A stretch of 64,000 nucleotides of DNA from Massilia rubra (GTDB lineage Bacteria; Pseudomonadota; Gammaproteobacteria; Burkholderiales; Burkholderiaceae_D), in assembly GCF_011682065.1 (NCBI RefSeq), contig NZ_VUYU01000012.1, positions 1-64,000 of the forward strand. The letters run 5' to 3'. The notes under the pieces are model-generated. The model worked only from the letters and a program-made list of their open reading frames with translations. It ran no database searches and was not told the origin of the DNA. Of the stretch, positions 54,887 through 64,000 are shown in pieces. Position numbers and translations under genes: made by a program. Within the stretch, counting starts at the first letter, position 1; each line of letters begins with the position of its first letter.

Positions 54887-56665
54887 ATGCCGAAGTCCCC
54901 CACCACCATTCGCACCGTCCGTGCCGCCGTCGCGCTGGCCATGCTGTCGCTGTGCGCCGCTGTTTCCGCCGCCGAACCTGCGTGGGTCACCAAAAGTAAT
55001 GCCAACGCCAAGCTGGTACTGAACGTCATGGCCAAGTACGAGCCCGAAAGCGCCAGCGGCCTGGGCGTCGATGGTTACGACGAGCAGATTACCGACCTCT
55101 CGCGCGATCACTTCGAGCAGACCAATAAAGATACCCGCGCCGTCATCGCCGAGCTGCAAAAACGCCGCAAAACCGAAACCGACGCCAAAATCCGCCAGGA
55201 TATCGATATCCTGATCGGCAGCGCCGAAGACCAGCTGCGCGCGGCCAGTCTCAATCGTCAATACTTTGTGCCGTTCGATAACCTGGCCGCGCAGCTGTTT
55301 GGCGTCGTGCGCCAGACGCTCGATCCGCGCATTCCTAAAGAACGCCAGAAGACCCTGCTGGTGCGCCTGCAGAAATACGCCGGCCTGGCCAAGGGCTATC
55401 GCCCGGCCACCGAACTGGCGGCCGAGCGCCTGCAGGAACGCCTGAAAGCGAACAAGGCCCTGATCGGTCCTTTCAAGGATGAAGTGGAACAGGCGATCAA
55501 CGATAGCCCGACCCTGATCAAGGGGATCAAGGAGCTGCTCGCCAAAAGCGAGCTGCAAGGCTGGGAACCGAGTTTCGCCGCGCTCGAAACGCAGCTGACC
55601 GCCTACAACGAACACGTGAAAAAGCAGATCCTGCCGCGCGCCCGTAGCGACCATCGTTTACCGGCCGAGGTGTATGCGAATAACCTGCGCCAGTTCGGCG
55701 TCGATATCAGCCCGCAGGAATTGATTGCCAAGGCGCTGACCTCGTTCGCCGAAATCCGCAACCAGATGAATATCACGGCGGGCCTGATCGCGCGCGAGCG
55801 CAAACTGGCCAATCCGGATTACCGCGCCGTCATGGCCGAGCTGAAGAAACAGCAGATTGCGCCCGAGCGCGTAATGCCCTTGTACGCCGACCGCCTGACC
55901 CAGATCGAAGCGGCCGTGCGCGAACAAAAGATCGTGTCGCTGCCGGAGCGCAAGGCGGTGATCCGCATGGCCAGCACGGCCGAGAGCGCCGCGCAGCCGG
56001 CGCCGCACATGAATCCGCCACGCCTGATCGGCAACACCGGCGAATACGGCGAGTTCGTCCTGACCGCCGGCATGCCGCCCGACGCCAAGGGAAAAATGCT
56101 CGCTTTCGACGACTTTACCCACGAAGCGGCAACCTGGACCCTGACCGCGCACGAAGCGCGGCCAGGCCACGAGCTGCAATTTGCCAAGATGATCGAAACC
56201 GGCGTGTCGACCGCGCGCGCGGTGTTTGCGTTTAACAGCGTCAACGTCGAGGGTTGGGCCTTGTACGCGGAAGCCGAAATGCAACCGTACGAGCCGCTCG
56301 ACGGCCAGTTGTTTGCGCTGCAAGCGCGCATGCATCGCGCCGCCCGCGCCTTCCTCGATCCGATGGTCAACCTGGGCGAGATCACGCCCGAGGGCGTGAA
56401 AGCCTTTCTGATGGACGAGGTCGGTTTGTCGGAGGGCATGGCGACCCAGGAAATGCAGCGCTACACCTTCCGCGCGCCGGGCCAGGCGACCTCGTATTTC
56501 TACGGCTACCAGCGTCTGATGGAAACGCGCCAGGCGGCCGAGGTGGCTTTGCGCCGCAAGTTCAACCGCCAGGCCTTCAACGACTTCGTGCTGGCGCAGG
56601 GGCTGGTGCCGCCGACCTTGCTGCGCCAGGCCGTGCTGCAGGAATTCGTCCCGGCCCAGCGTTAA
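54887..56665 (+). CDS. DUF885 family, predicted periplasmic metallopeptidase
   Basis: A 592-residue protein with a signal peptide (TVRAAVALAMLSLCAAVSAA, cleaved before EPAW). The mature part is mostly helical. The zinc-peptidase-like motif HEARPGHELQ (HExxxGH type) lies near residue 420, followed by VEGWALYAEAEM with the third-ligand Glu, as in DUF885/M32-related families. AAGGAG lies four bases before the start at 54887. Substrate unknown; it is probably a periplasmic dipeptide or peptide hydrolase. The 233 bases before it hold no supported gene. Confidence 0.85.
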   Translation: MPKSPTTIRTVRAAVALAMLSLCAAVSAAEPAWVTKSNANAKLVLNVMAKYEPESASGLGVDGYDEQITDLSRDHFEQTNKDTRAVIAELQKRRKTETDAKIRQDIDILIGSAEDQLRAASLNRQYFVPFDNLAAQLFGVVRQTLDPRIPKERQKTLLVRLQKYAGLAKGYRPATELAAERLQERLKANKALIGPFKDEVEQAINDSPTLIKGIKELLAKSELQGWEPSFAALETQLTAYNEHVKKQILPRARSDHRLPAEVYANNLRQFGVDISPQELIAKALTSFAEIRNQMNITAGLIARERKLANPDYRAVMAELKKQQIAPERVMPLYADRLTQIEAAVREQKIVSLPERKAVIRMASTAESAAQPAPHMNPPRLIGNTGEYGEFVLTAGMPPDAKGKMLAFDDFTHEAATWTLTAHEARPGHELQFAKMIETGVSTARAVFAFNSVNVEGWALYAEAEMQPYEPLDGQLFALQARMHRAARAFLDPMVNLGEITPEGVKAFLMDEVGLSEGMATQEMQRYTFRAPGQATSYFYGYQRLMETRQAAEVALRRKFNRQAFNDFVLAQGLVPPTLLRQAVLQEFVPAQR

Positions 56666-56782
56666 CGCGCAGCGGCACGCAATGTGCCGCATAACAACAC
56701 TCCTTGACGATATCGCACGCCGTGGGCTTACAATCGTTCGCATTGGTTCGCCCCCTGAACGCTCGTCAAGGAGATTGTCGTG

Positions 56783-58498
56783 ATGTTTTCCCATCTGAAA
56801 ATTGGTGCGCGCCTGGCAATCGGGTTCGGCTTGACGATTTGCATCCTGCTGGTGATGTCGCTGCTCGGCATCAACCGCATCCGCTACACCAGTTCCCTGA
56901 CCGACCATATCGTCAACGACCGCTATGTGCAGGTGGAACTGACCAATGTGATGCGCAGCTACGCCAACCGTGGCGCCCAGTCGCTGCGCAACGCCATGCT
57001 GGCGCCCGATCCGGCCCAGGCCAAAGCCTTGTTGAGCAGCATGCTCGACGCCGACCGTACCGGCGCCGAGGCAGCCGCCAAGCTGGGCGCGATGATGCTC
57101 TCCGACGAGGCTAAACAATTGTTCCAGGATCAGGCCAAGGCCTTCGATGCCTATTTCCAACTGCGTTCGCAAGCGGTCAAACTGTTCGAGCAGGGCGGGC
57201 GCGAGGGCGCCGTGCCCTATCTGTTCAAGGATGTCATTCCCGTGCAGAACGCCTACTTCGGGCGGCTCGACGCGGTCCTCAAATACCAGACGGGCCTGAT
57301 GGCGCGCGATGGCAAGGAGGCGGCGGATGCGTCGAGCTCGGCCGCAATGTTGATGTTGCTGCTGCTGGCGCTGGCGACCGCGGTGTCGGCGCTGGCGGGC
57401 TGGCTGATCACGCGCTCGGTGACCGTGCCCATCGGCGAGGCGGTGGCGCTGGCCGAGACGGTGGCGCGCGGCGACCTGACCACCCGCATCGTCGTCACCC
57501 GCCAGGATGAAACCGGACGCCTGCTCAGCGCGCTCAAAGACATGGTCGAGAGCCTGACCCGCACCGTCGGCGCGGTGCGCAGCGGCACCGATACGATCAC
57601 CACCGCCTCGACGGAAATCGCGGCCGGCAATATGGACCTGGCCTCGCGCACCGAAAACCAGGCCGCCAGCCTGGAAGAAACCGCCTCGTCGATGGAAGAA
57701 CTGACCTCGATCGTCAAGCAAAACGCCGACAACGCGCGCCAGGCCAACACCTTGGTTGTTTCCGCCGCCGAGCACGCCAACAAGGGTGGCCGGGTGGTCA
57801 GCGACGTGGTCGGCACGATGGGTGCGATTCGCGAAAGTTCGGGCAAGATCGTCGATATTATCAGCGTGATCGATGGCATTGCGTTCCAGACCAATATCCT
57901 GGCCCTGAACGCGGCGGTCGAGGCGGCCCGCGCCGGCGAACAGGGGCGCGGTTTCGCGGTGGTGGCGTCCGAAGTACGCAACCTGGCCCAGCGCTCGGCC
58001 AGCGCGGCCAAGGAAATCAAGGCGCTGATCGACGATTCGGTGGGCAAGGTCGAGACCGGTAGCGGGCTGGTGACTCAGGCCGGCGCGACCATGGACCAAA
58101 TCATGGGCTCGGTGCGCCAGGTGGCCGACATCATGGGCGAGATCGCCGCCGCCAGCGCCGAGCAGAGCGCCGGGATTAACCAGGTGAATGGGGCGATCGT
58201 GGCGATGGACAATGCCACGCAACAAAACGCGGCGCTGGTCGAGCAGGCTGCCGCGGCGGCGGCGAGCATGCAGAGCCAGGCCGTGCAGCTGGCCGAGGCG
58301 GTCAGCGTGTTCAAGCTGCATGGCGACGAGGTGGCTGGCGCGGCGCTGCGCACGCCGGCGCGCGCCAGGGCCGTGCCTGCGGCGGCGGCCAGGCCGGCCG
58401 TCAAGCCAGCCACCCGGCTGGCCGGCGCCGGTCCGAAGCCCGCGCCCAAGCCGGTTCCCAAGGCGGCCGCCGATGCCGACGCATGGGAAGAGTTCTAG
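56783..58498 (+). CDS. Methyl-accepting chemotaxis protein (4HB sensor)
   Basis: A 571-residue chemoreceptor. TM1 is at about residues 8-30, a periplasmic four-helix bundle follows, TM2 is at about 188-210, and then HAMP and the signalling domain. The hairpin tip [20 protein letters not shown] is invariant for CheA/CheW contact. The end DAWEEF resembles the C-terminal tether (xWxxF) that binds CheR/CheB. Start is ATG 56783 or GTG 56780; AAGGAG is at good distance for both. The stop overlaps the TetR gene by four bases in convergent orientation. Confidence 0.93.
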   Translation: MFSHLKIGARLAIGFGLTICILLVMSLLGINRIRYTSSLTDHIVNDRYVQVELTNVMRSYANRGAQSLRNAMLAPDPAQAKALLSSMLDADRTGAEAAAKLGAMMLSDEAKQLFQDQAKAFDAYFQLRSQAVKLFEQGGREGAVPYLFKDVIPVQNAYFGRLDAVLKYQTGLMARDGKEAADASSSAAMLMLLLLALATAVSALAGWLITRSVTVPIGEAVALAETVARGDLTTRIVVTRQDETGRLLSALKDMVESLTRTVGAVRSGTDTITTASTEIAAGNMDLASRTENQAASLEETASSMEELTSIVKQNADNARQANTLVVSAAEHANKGGRVVSDVVGTMGAIRESSGKIVDIISVIDGIAFQTNILALNAAVEAARAGEQGRGFAVVASEVRNLAQRSASAAKEIKALIDDSVGKVETGSGLVTQAGATMDQIMGSVRQVADIMGEIAAASAEQSAGINQVNGAIVAMDNATQQNAALVEQAAAAAASMQSQAVQLAEAVSVFKLHGDEVAGAALRTPARARAVPAAAARPAVKPATRLAGAGPKPAPKPVPKAAADADAWEEF

Positions 58499-59151
58499 GA
58501 GTTTGCGCCGCTGCCCATCTTGGCGTCCAGGCCGGTCAGGATCAGGTCCAGTCCGGCCTCGAAGCGGGTGTCGAAATCGAGGTCGAACAAGTCTTCCATG
58601 GCCGCCAGCACATGCGGATAGCGTTGCGCCGCCAGCGCTTCGAAGGGCGCGCGGCGGCCGGCAACGTCGAGCGCGGCCGGGGCTGACGGATCGAGCGCCT
58701 GTTCTTCCATCACAAAACCGAGCACGTAGTACAGGATCGAAAACGCGCCCCAGCCGGCCATGCGGGTGCCGGCGCCAGCTTCGCGCAGCGGGCCGATCAT
58801 CGATTCGGCCACGCGCAGCACATTGTCAGTGACGACGTAAGTGCCGGCAAACACACGCGCGCCGTCGCGCCGGGCCAGCAGGGCGGCGCGCACCGCCCGC
58901 GCCGTGGCGCCCACCGCGGTGCGCCATGCGGGGGCCGCTGACCCGTCCGCAGGCCCGGGCGGCGCGACGCCGGCCATCAGCGCATCGGCCATGCCATCCA
59001 TCAAAACCTGCTTGTTGGCAAAGTGCCAGTAGAGCGATGCCGCCTTGATGCCGAGCGCGTCGGCCAGGCGCCGCATCGTCAATCCTTCCAGTCCCACTTC
59101 ATCGAGCAAACCCAATGCCGTGGCGATCACCACCTCGCGCGAAATTCCCAT
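58495..59151 (-). CDS. TetR-family repressor with TetR_C-like ligand domain
   Basis: A 218-residue regulator. The N-terminal HTH is [20 protein letters not shown] with NKQVLMDGM, very like TetR(B)-class recognition helices. The C-terminal domain ([17 protein letters not shown]) resembles TetR_C drug-binding domains. It is divergent from an FAD monooxygenase, with two CTAAC-N3-GTTAG operators between them. Autoregulation and induction by the monooxygenase substrate are expected. Confidence 0.9.
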   Translation of the reverse strand: MGISREVVIATALGLLDEVGLEGLTMRRLADALGIKAASLYWHFANKQVLMDGMADALMAGVAPPGPADGSAAPAWRTAVGATARAVRAALLARRDGARVFAGTYVVTDNVLRVAESMIGPLREAGAGTRMAGWGAFSILYYVLGFVMEEQALDPSAPAALDVAGRRAPFEALAAQRYPHVLAAMEDLFDLDFDTRFEAGLDLILTGLDAKMGSGANS

Positions 59152-59174
59152 GCCTTCCTCTTTTCCTTGACAAT

Positions 59175-59219
59175 CTAACGTTGTTAGGCGTACCTTGACG
59201 ACTCCCCTAACGATGTTAG
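59175..59219. promoter_or_regulatory. Twin TetR-type operators and promoter
   Basis: CTAACGTTGTTAG (59175-59187) and CTAACGATGTTAG (59207-59219) are palindromes with centres 32 bases (three helix turns) apart. TTGACA at 59167-59172 is a good -35, with TACCTT (59191-59196) as a weak -10 overlapping operator 1. The second operator lies over the start region of the monooxygenase gene. Confidence 0.75.
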
Positions 59220-59224
59220 CTTAT

Positions 59225-60739
59225 ATGACGATGACAAGCAATGCAGAGGTAATCGTAGCCGGAGCGGGTCCGGTCGGGCTGTTGCTGGCGTGCGAACTTG
59301 CGCTGGTGGGCGTACGCGTGACGGTGCTGGAACGGCGCACCGAGCCGGTGCCGCAGTCGCGCGCACTGACCATGCACGGGCGCACGCTGGAAATGCTGGC
59401 GCTGCGCGGCGTGGCCGGGCGCTTTCTGGCGCGCGGCATGCCGATTCCCAGCGGCCACTTTGCCGGCCTGCCGACCCGGCTCGATTTCAGCGCCTGCGAC
59501 AGCACCTATCCTTTCACCCTGTTCCTTCCCCAGCGCGTGACCGAAGAATTGCTCGAAGCCTGGGCGGGCGAGCTGGGCGTGGACCTGCGGCGCGGCGTGA
59601 CGGTCGAATCGACCGGGCAGGACGAGGACGGCGTGTGGGTCGTGGGCACACAGCGCGGCACGCCATTGCGGCTGGCGGCGCGCTACCTGGTCGGCGCCGA
59701 CGGTGCGCGCAGCCTGGTGCGGCGCCAGGCCGGCATCGCCTTTGATGGCGTGCCGCCAACTAAGACGGCGATGCTTGGCGACGTGCTGCTGCGTACGCCG
59801 CCGGCCGGGCGTGCCTTAAGTCTCGGCAATCCGGCCGGCGGCTTGATGGTGGTGCCGCTCGGCGGCGAGTTGTACCGGGTAATCGTGGTCGATGCGCAAG
59901 AGATCGACCTGCCGGTGGAGACGCCGGTCAGCTTGGACGCACTGGCTGCGGCGACGCGGCGCGTGGCCGGGGACGACTTCGGCATGCATGCGCCGCAATG
60001 GCTGTCGCGTTTTTCGAACCAAACCTGCCTGGCGCAGTCATACCGTCAGGGGCGCATATTCCTGGCGGGCGACGCCGCTCACATTCATTTGCCGGCTGGC
60101 GGGCAGGGCATGAATGTGGGCATGCAGGACGCCATGAACCTGGGCTGGAAGCTGGCCGGCGTGCTGCGCGGCAGGGCGGATGCGGCGTGGCTGGCGGGCT
60201 TGCTCGACACTTACGAAGCGGAGCGCCATCCGGTCGGCGCGGCGCTGTACCGCAACACCCTGGCGCAAAGTGCGCTGATGATGGAGTCGTTCGACCCGGC
60301 GGGCCAGGCCCTGCGCGCCACGCTCAGCGAGCTGATGAAGGGGGCGGAACTGAACGCGGTGCTGGCGCATGACTTGTCGGGCTTTGGCATTCGCTACCCG
60401 GCTGCGCTGCTTCCCGTCGAAGTGGGAGGAGAGGCGTGCGCGCACTGGACGGGGCGACGTCTGCCCGATTGGCCGCTGCGGCATGCCGATGGAACGGCAT
60501 CGTCGCTGTACCGGCACCTCGCTGGCGGGCGCTGGGTGGTATTGCGTGTCGATGGTGGCGCGCAGGCTGGCGTGCCGCGCGTGCTCGATGGCGCCTGGGC
60601 TGGCGCGCGATGCGATAGCGGCTGGGTGGACATGATCACGGCAGCGGTGCCGGGAAGGGAGGAGGAACTCGATGGCGTGGCGGCGCTGATCGTGCGGCCG
60701 GATGGCTATGTGGACCACGCCATTGCGTCCATGCATTGA
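59225..60739 (+). CDS. FAD-dependent aromatic/antibiotic monooxygenase (PheA/TetX-RIFMO-like)
   Basis: A 504-residue flavin hydroxylase. The FAD Rossmann motif VIVAGAGPVGLLLACELA is near the N-terminus. The central YLVGADGARSLVRRQ and GDAAHIHLPAGGQGMNVGMQ motifs bind FAD and NAD(P)H, and a thioredoxin-like C-terminal domain follows. Length and motifs fit PheA/MhpA and rifampicin monooxygenase rather than the shorter tetracycline destructases. ATG 59225 is preferred; an earlier in-frame Met lies inside the operator. The divergent TetR gene suggests induction by an antibiotic or phenolic compound. Confidence 0.85.
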   Translation: MTMTSNAEVIVAGAGPVGLLLACELALVGVRVTVLERRTEPVPQSRALTMHGRTLEMLALRGVAGRFLARGMPIPSGHFAGLPTRLDFSACDSTYPFTLFLPQRVTEELLEAWAGELGVDLRRGVTVESTGQDEDGVWVVGTQRGTPLRLAARYLVGADGARSLVRRQAGIAFDGVPPTKTAMLGDVLLRTPPAGRALSLGNPAGGLMVVPLGGELYRVIVVDAQEIDLPVETPVSLDALAAATRRVAGDDFGMHAPQWLSRFSNQTCLAQSYRQGRIFLAGDAAHIHLPAGGQGMNVGMQDAMNLGWKLAGVLRGRADAAWLAGLLDTYEAERHPVGAALYRNTLAQSALMMESFDPAGQALRATLSELMKGAELNAVLAHDLSGFGIRYPAALLPVEVGGEACAHWTGRRLPDWPLRHADGTASSLYRHLAGGRWVVLRVDGGAQAGVPRVLDGAWAGARCDSGWVDMITAAVPGREEELDGVAALIVRPDGYVDHAIASMH

Positions 60740-60770
60740 GCACACGCCTGAGGCCGACGGTTCCAAGACC

Positions 60771-60895
60771 GTCGCCCCGCGCAGGCCGGGGCCCAGGTTC
60801 GTCGCTCTGATCCCGACGTCCCCAACATCGTCGCTCTGGTCCCGAAGTCCTCAACACCGTCGCCCCCGCGCAGGCGGGGGCCCAAGTACGTCATT
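60771..60895. repeat. REP element cluster
   Basis: Two clear copies (60771-60800, core CCCCGCGCAGGCCGGGGCCC; and 60859-60887, core CCCCCGCGCAGGCGGGGGCC) and several CGTCGCT fragments between them. They lie in the gap between the monooxygenase and a convergent small gene, matching the elements at 5043 and 8338. Confidence 0.7.
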
Positions 60896-60932
60896 GCGTC
60901 GCCGGCGGCGGGAACGATGGGATGACGCCCGG

Positions 60933-61226
60933 TCAGGCCAGCTTTGCGTCGCCCTCGTCCGCATGGCGTGCCAGGGTGTCGTGAAGAGGGAGGTTGGCGT
61001 CATGCACGGTGGCATAGTGCTCATTAGCGGCAACGAGGCGCTTGGCCTCGGCAAGCGTCATTCCATACGAGCTACGAACGGCCACGATTGCGTCGGCAAT
61101 CGCGCATCGCTGCGAGAACAACAGGGCAATCATGTCGTCCGGCGACGTTCCGTTTGCCACCAGGGCCTTGAGGGTGTCGTTCGAGGTGTCATCGAACCGA
61201 TGTCGTTTTGTCATCATCGCCGGCAT
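60933..61226 (-). CDS. Small protein with ribosomal L7/L12 C-terminal-like helix region
   Basis: A 97-residue protein. The segment IADAIVAVRSSYGMTLAEAK followed by RLV resembles the L7/L12 C-terminal motif (IxAVRxxTGxxLxEAKxLV). The rest is not L12: no N-terminal dimerisation domain or flexible linker is seen. The start at 61226 follows GAAGGA; Met codons at 61217 and 61214 are alternatives. It converges on the REP cluster. Such stand-alone L12-like domains occur in various bacterial small proteins; function unknown. Confidence 0.55.
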   Translation of the reverse strand: MPAMMTKRHRFDDTSNDTLKALVANGTSPDDMIALLFSQRCAIADAIVAVRSSYGMTLAEAKRLVAANEHYATVHDANLPLHDTLARHADEGDAKLA

Positions 61227-61285
61227 TCCCTGGTCCTTCGCCTGTCCTGGCGACACCATTAATTGTGCACTCAGACGACAGCGCC

Positions 61286-61714
61286 TTACTCGCCATCGCC
61301 ATCGCCTTCGTCGGGCGCGAGAGACACCTTGCTTTTCGCGATCCCAGGCGAGCGCAGCGGGCGGCGCCGGCGTGCCGCGCGCGCCGCCCGCACCCCGTCC
61401 AGCCAGTCGCGCCCGGACCCGGCCAGCGCCGCGTCGATCACCTCTTGCGGCAGGCAATACACCGACGCCCAGCCGGCCCGGCCATCGGCCGTGTTGGTTG
61501 GAAAATCCCTGCGCTCGATCGGCCAGCCGTACTTGCGGATCAGCGCCCGGATCACCGTGCTCAAGCTTTGCTTTCTTTGGTCGAAAATACTCTCAATCCC
61601 TGTCATGTCGTCGGACGCCAGCAACACCGCCAGCACATCGGCGCGCAGGGTGCCTGGCATTTTGGGATAACGGAATGGTTTGTCGCTGGCGCTGCTGGTG
61701 CTTCTGGTAATCAC
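61286..61714 (-). CDS. Small predicted winged-helix-like protein
   Basis: A 142-residue protein beginning at a GTG (61714) six bases after AGGA. The middle (GTLRADVLAVLLASDDMTGI, then STVIRALIRKYGWPIERRDF) is laid out like a helix-turn-helix with a wing, as in small phage or regulatory wHTH proteins. An Arg-rich tail follows (RAARAARRRRP). It lies upstream of the L12-like gene on the same strand (59-base gap) and could be its operon partner. Uncertain identity. Confidence 0.5.
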   Translation of the reverse strand: MITRSTSSASDKPFRYPKMPGTLRADVLAVLLASDDMTGIESIFDQRKQSLSTVIRALIRKYGWPIERRDFPTNTADGRAGWASVYCLPQEVIDAALAGSGRDWLDGVRAARAARRRRPLRSPGIAKSKVSLAPDEGDGDGE

Positions 61715-61849
61715 TATTACGTCCTGTCGGGCCGGGTGGTCGAAACGATATTGACGATGATAACGCGCTATGTGGGGTAACGGACAGAACAAATATTCCT
61801 TCTGGGGGATAACGTAAGCAGCGTAGAATCAATTGTACGGAGTGCCGCC

Positions 61850-62665
61850 ATGAAAACATCTTCTCTTGCCATTGTTGCCTTATGCGCCTGCGCAGCGGGA
61901 GCACAAGCCCAGACCCAGACACAAACATCCGTGTACCGGGCCGCCATTGCCGGGACCGAGGCGAAGCACGGCCTGTCCCTGGTCGATGTCAGCGACCTGT
62001 TCGAACCGGGCAGTCCGGACACCGCCACCAGGGTGTTCGGCTATCCGGGCAAGCGCATGGGCTTGCAGGATATGACCGAGCCGCGCGGCATTGCGCTCAG
62101 TAACTTCGAGCGCGACCGCCAGAACAGCCGCGCCTGGGGCTTGTCGGTTGGCGTTTCCGACGGACCGGTCACCCTGCGCCTTGCGCACCAGAACAAAAGC
62201 GTTGCCAAAGTGGCGCCATCGACCGCCCTCGGCGTGCGCATGGATGCCAAGAATTCCATCGCCGCCGCCAATGTCGACCTGGGCCGCATGAAGGTGTACG
62301 CCGCCTACAGCGCCAACCGCGGCTGGGGCAACTCGCCTTTGTGGAATCCCGACAATCCGTACGGCGCCGCCATGGCCAGTACGCCATCGACCGACAGCCG
62401 CGACGTCCTGGTCGGCGTTGCCGTGCCGATGCGCGCCATGACTTACCTGGTCTCGTTCGTGCGCAAGAACGACCGCGACCGCGCCAACCGCGATGTCGAT
62501 ATGCTGGCCTTCGGCGCCACCTATCAAATTTCGCGCCGCACCGATTTCTATACCGCCTATTCGCTGGTGAAACACCGCACCGGTCCCGGCTACATGGCCA
62601 TGACCGCGCCCGACGGCGGCAAGGGCTGGTCGGCCCTGAACGTGGGCATGCGCCACTCGTTTTAA
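61850..62665 (+). CDS. Gram-negative porin, short form
   Basis: A 271-residue outer-membrane protein. The signal peptide (KTSSLAIVALCACAAGAQAQ) is cleaved before TQTQTS, and the final residue is Phe (NVGMRHSF), as needed for Bam recognition. Alternating beta-strand patterns and aromatic girdles (MKVYAAYSANRGWG, TYQISRRTDFYTAYSLVK) fit betaproteobacterial porins. It is about 80-100 residues shorter than the usual general porin (about 350-380), so part of the barrel may be missing. ATG at 61850 with GGAG at good spacing. Confidence 0.8.
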   Translation: MKTSSLAIVALCACAAGAQAQTQTQTSVYRAAIAGTEAKHGLSLVDVSDLFEPGSPDTATRVFGYPGKRMGLQDMTEPRGIALSNFERDRQNSRAWGLSVGVSDGPVTLRLAHQNKSVAKVAPSTALGVRMDAKNSIAAANVDLGRMKVYAAYSANRGWGNSPLWNPDNPYGAAMASTPSTDSRDVLVGVAVPMRAMTYLVSFVRKNDRDRANRDVDMLAFGATYQISRRTDFYTAYSLVKHRTGPGYMAMTAPDGGKGWSALNVGMRHSF

Positions 62666-62719
62666 GTCATTCCCGCCACGCGGGCCGCGCCCCATCGCGC
62701 GGCTCCGCCCGCGCGCCGT

Positions 62720-64000
62720 TCAGGCCATCGCACACCTTCCTTGCGCTATCAGATGTTCGAACTCCAGCGCGCCCACCGGGCGGCTGAAGAAGTAGCCTTG
62801 TACCTCGTCGCAGCCATGCTCGCGCAGGAAGGCTAGCTGTTCGGCTGTTTCCACCCCCTCGGCAATGACTTTCAGGCGCAGGCTGTGCGCCAGGGAAATG
62901 ATCGACACCACGATGGCGGCGCCGTCGGCCCCGAGCGCAATATCGGCCACGAAGGATTGGTCGATCTTTAACACGTCGATCGGAAAACGGCGCAGGTATG
63001 ACAGGCTGGAGTAACCAGTGCCGAAATCGTCGATGGCAATGTGCACGCCCAGCTCCTTGAGCCTGCGCAGGATGGTAATGGCGCTGTCGACGTCGTTCAT
63101 GACCATGCTTTCGGTCAATTCCAGCTCCAGGTAGCGCGCCGCCAGTCCGCTTTCTTCCAGCGCATCGGCCACCGATTGCAGCAAGTCCTTGCCGGTGAAC
63201 TGGCGCGCCGACAGGTTGACCGCCATGCGCAGCTTGCCCAGCCCGGCCTCTTGCCACGCCATGTTTTGCAGGCAGGCGGTACGGATCACCCAGGCGCCGA
63301 TCGGGATGATCAGGCCCATTTCTTCGGCCAGGCTGATGAAGCTTGCCGGCGAGACCACCCCCAGCACCGGATGCTCCCAGCGCAGCAGCGCTTCCATGCC
63401 GACAATGGCGCCGCTGAGGACGTCGACCTGCGGCTGATAATGCAGCACCAGTTCGTTGCGTTCGAGTGCGTGGCGCAGGTCGGCTTCGATCCGCAGGCGC
63501 TCCAGGGTGCGCGCATTCATCGCCGGGCAATAGAACTGATAGTTGTTGCGGCCCAGTTCCTTGGCCCGGTACATGGCGATATCGGCGTGCTTGGTCAAGG
63601 TCTCGGCGGTGGCGCCGTCTTCCGGATACACCGCCACGCCCAGGCTGCACGTGACAAAAAACTCGTGCGCCTGGATCAGCAGTGGTTCGGCGATGACTTC
63701 CGTGATGCGCTGGAGCACGCGCAGGCCGGCGCCATTGCCCGGATTGCCCGGCAGCACCACCACGAATTCGTCGCCGCCCATGCGCGCCACCGTGTCGCCC
63801 TCGCGCACGGCGCTTTTGAGGCGCTCGCCCAGCACGCGCAGCATGGCGTCTCCGGCTTCGTGGCCAAGCGTGTCGTTGACGAACTTGAAGCGGTCGAGGT
63901 CGACAAACACCACCCACAGCCCGGCGCCGGCGCGCGCCGCGTCGGCAATCGCACCGGACAGCCTTTCGTTGAGCAGGTGGCGGTTGGCCAGCCCGGTCAG
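62720..64000 (-). CDS. GGDEF-EAL protein (N-terminus outside window)
   Basis: The frame is open to the right edge; 426 codons plus stop are present. It enters at LTGLANRHLLNERLSGAIAD within the GGDEF domain. Intact RMGGDEF and EAL ([35 protein letters not shown]) motifs follow. Both domains seem catalytic; activity direction is not readable. Any N-terminal sensor lies beyond the window. It converges on the porin gene, 54 bases away. Confidence 0.9.
   Translation of the reverse strand: MTGLANRHLLNERLSGAIADAARAGAGLWVVFVDLDRFKFVNDTLGHEAGDAMLRVLGERLKSAVREGDTVARMGGDEFVVVLPGNPGNGAGLRVLQRITEVIAEPLLIQAHEFFVTCSLGVAVYPEDGATAETLTKHADIAMYRAKELGRNNYQFYCPAMNARTLERLRIEADLRHALERNELVLHYQPQVDVLSGAIVGMEALLRWEHPVLGVVSPASFISLAEEMGLIIPIGAWVIRTACLQNMAWQEAGLGKLRMAVNLSARQFTGKDLLQSVADALEESGLAARYLELELTESMVMNDVDSAITILRRLKELGVHIAIDDFGTGYSSLSYLRRFPIDVLKIDQSFVADIALGADGAAIVVSIISLAHSLRLKVIAEGVETAEQLAFLREHGCDEVQGYFFSRPVGALEFEHLIAQGRCAMA

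Noticed and set aside
59225-60739. Calling the monooxygenase a tetracycline destructase (tetX)
   Set aside because: It is over 100 residues longer than that group and fits PheA/RIFMO-type hydroxylases better; specificity cannot be read.

Overview
The window is high-GC DNA (about two thirds G+C) from a Gram-negative betaproteobacterium. Gene content and synteny (dnaX-ybaB-recR, gamma-type porin signal, many PAS/GGDEF/EAL proteins, GTCGTTCCCGCG-type REP palindromes, NrtR-type Nudix regulator) fit the Oxalobacteraceae, most likely Massilia/Telluria/Duganella-like. The assignment rests on reading the proteins, not on a search. All positions are from reading the sequence; domain names are family recognition by eye.

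Layout. (1) 1-3083: replication/repair core, with the dnaX C-terminus, ybaB, recR and a class III CoA-transferase. (2) 3193-8252: a glycosyltransferase/polysaccharide deacetylase pair, a small lipoprotein with an FNR-like box, and a penicillin-acylase-family hydrolase. (3) 8464-29012: a signalling block with two multi-domain hybrid kinases, several response regulators, three GGDEF-EAL proteins and an HDOD protein. Embedded in it are a PRTase-SLOG gene pair (19861-21077), a CstA-type transporter with its YbdD partner, and a divergent Cache-sensor/LuxR two-component pair. (4) 29139-41250: five tandem RTX (Gly-Asp-rich, calcium-binding nonapeptide) proteins. They share a repeated type-I-secretion-target-like module and have no recognisable enzymatic domain. 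(5) 41258-43031: tRNA-Ser(UGA) with promoter and terminator, small unknown genes, and a probable truncated group II intron. (6) 43032-50200: an AI-2E-family permease, two unknown proteins, and a three-gene operon of a large unknown protein, an HscC-like Hsp70 and a membrane-anchored J-like protein without HPD. (7) 50378-54653: an ADP-ribose/NAD group with a DraG-type ADP-ribosylglycohydrolase, an NrtR-type Nudix repressor and a bacterial-type PARG, with operator-like repeats between the last two. (8) 54887-64000: a DUF885 metallopeptidase-like protein, a chemoreceptor, a divergent TetR/FAD-monooxygenase pair with twin operators, REP elements, two small unknown genes, a short porin, and a GGDEF-EAL protein running off the right edge.

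Functional themes. c-di-GMP signalling is dense: four GGDEF-EAL proteins are in or entering the window. The RTX array has no type I transporter here, so export would depend on machinery elsewhere. The best candidates for undescribed biology are the five-protein RTX array with its reiterated secretion-like module, the PRTase-SLOG pair, the Hsp70/J-like/unknown operon, and the NrtR-DraG-PARG neighbourhood with its flanking unknown genes.
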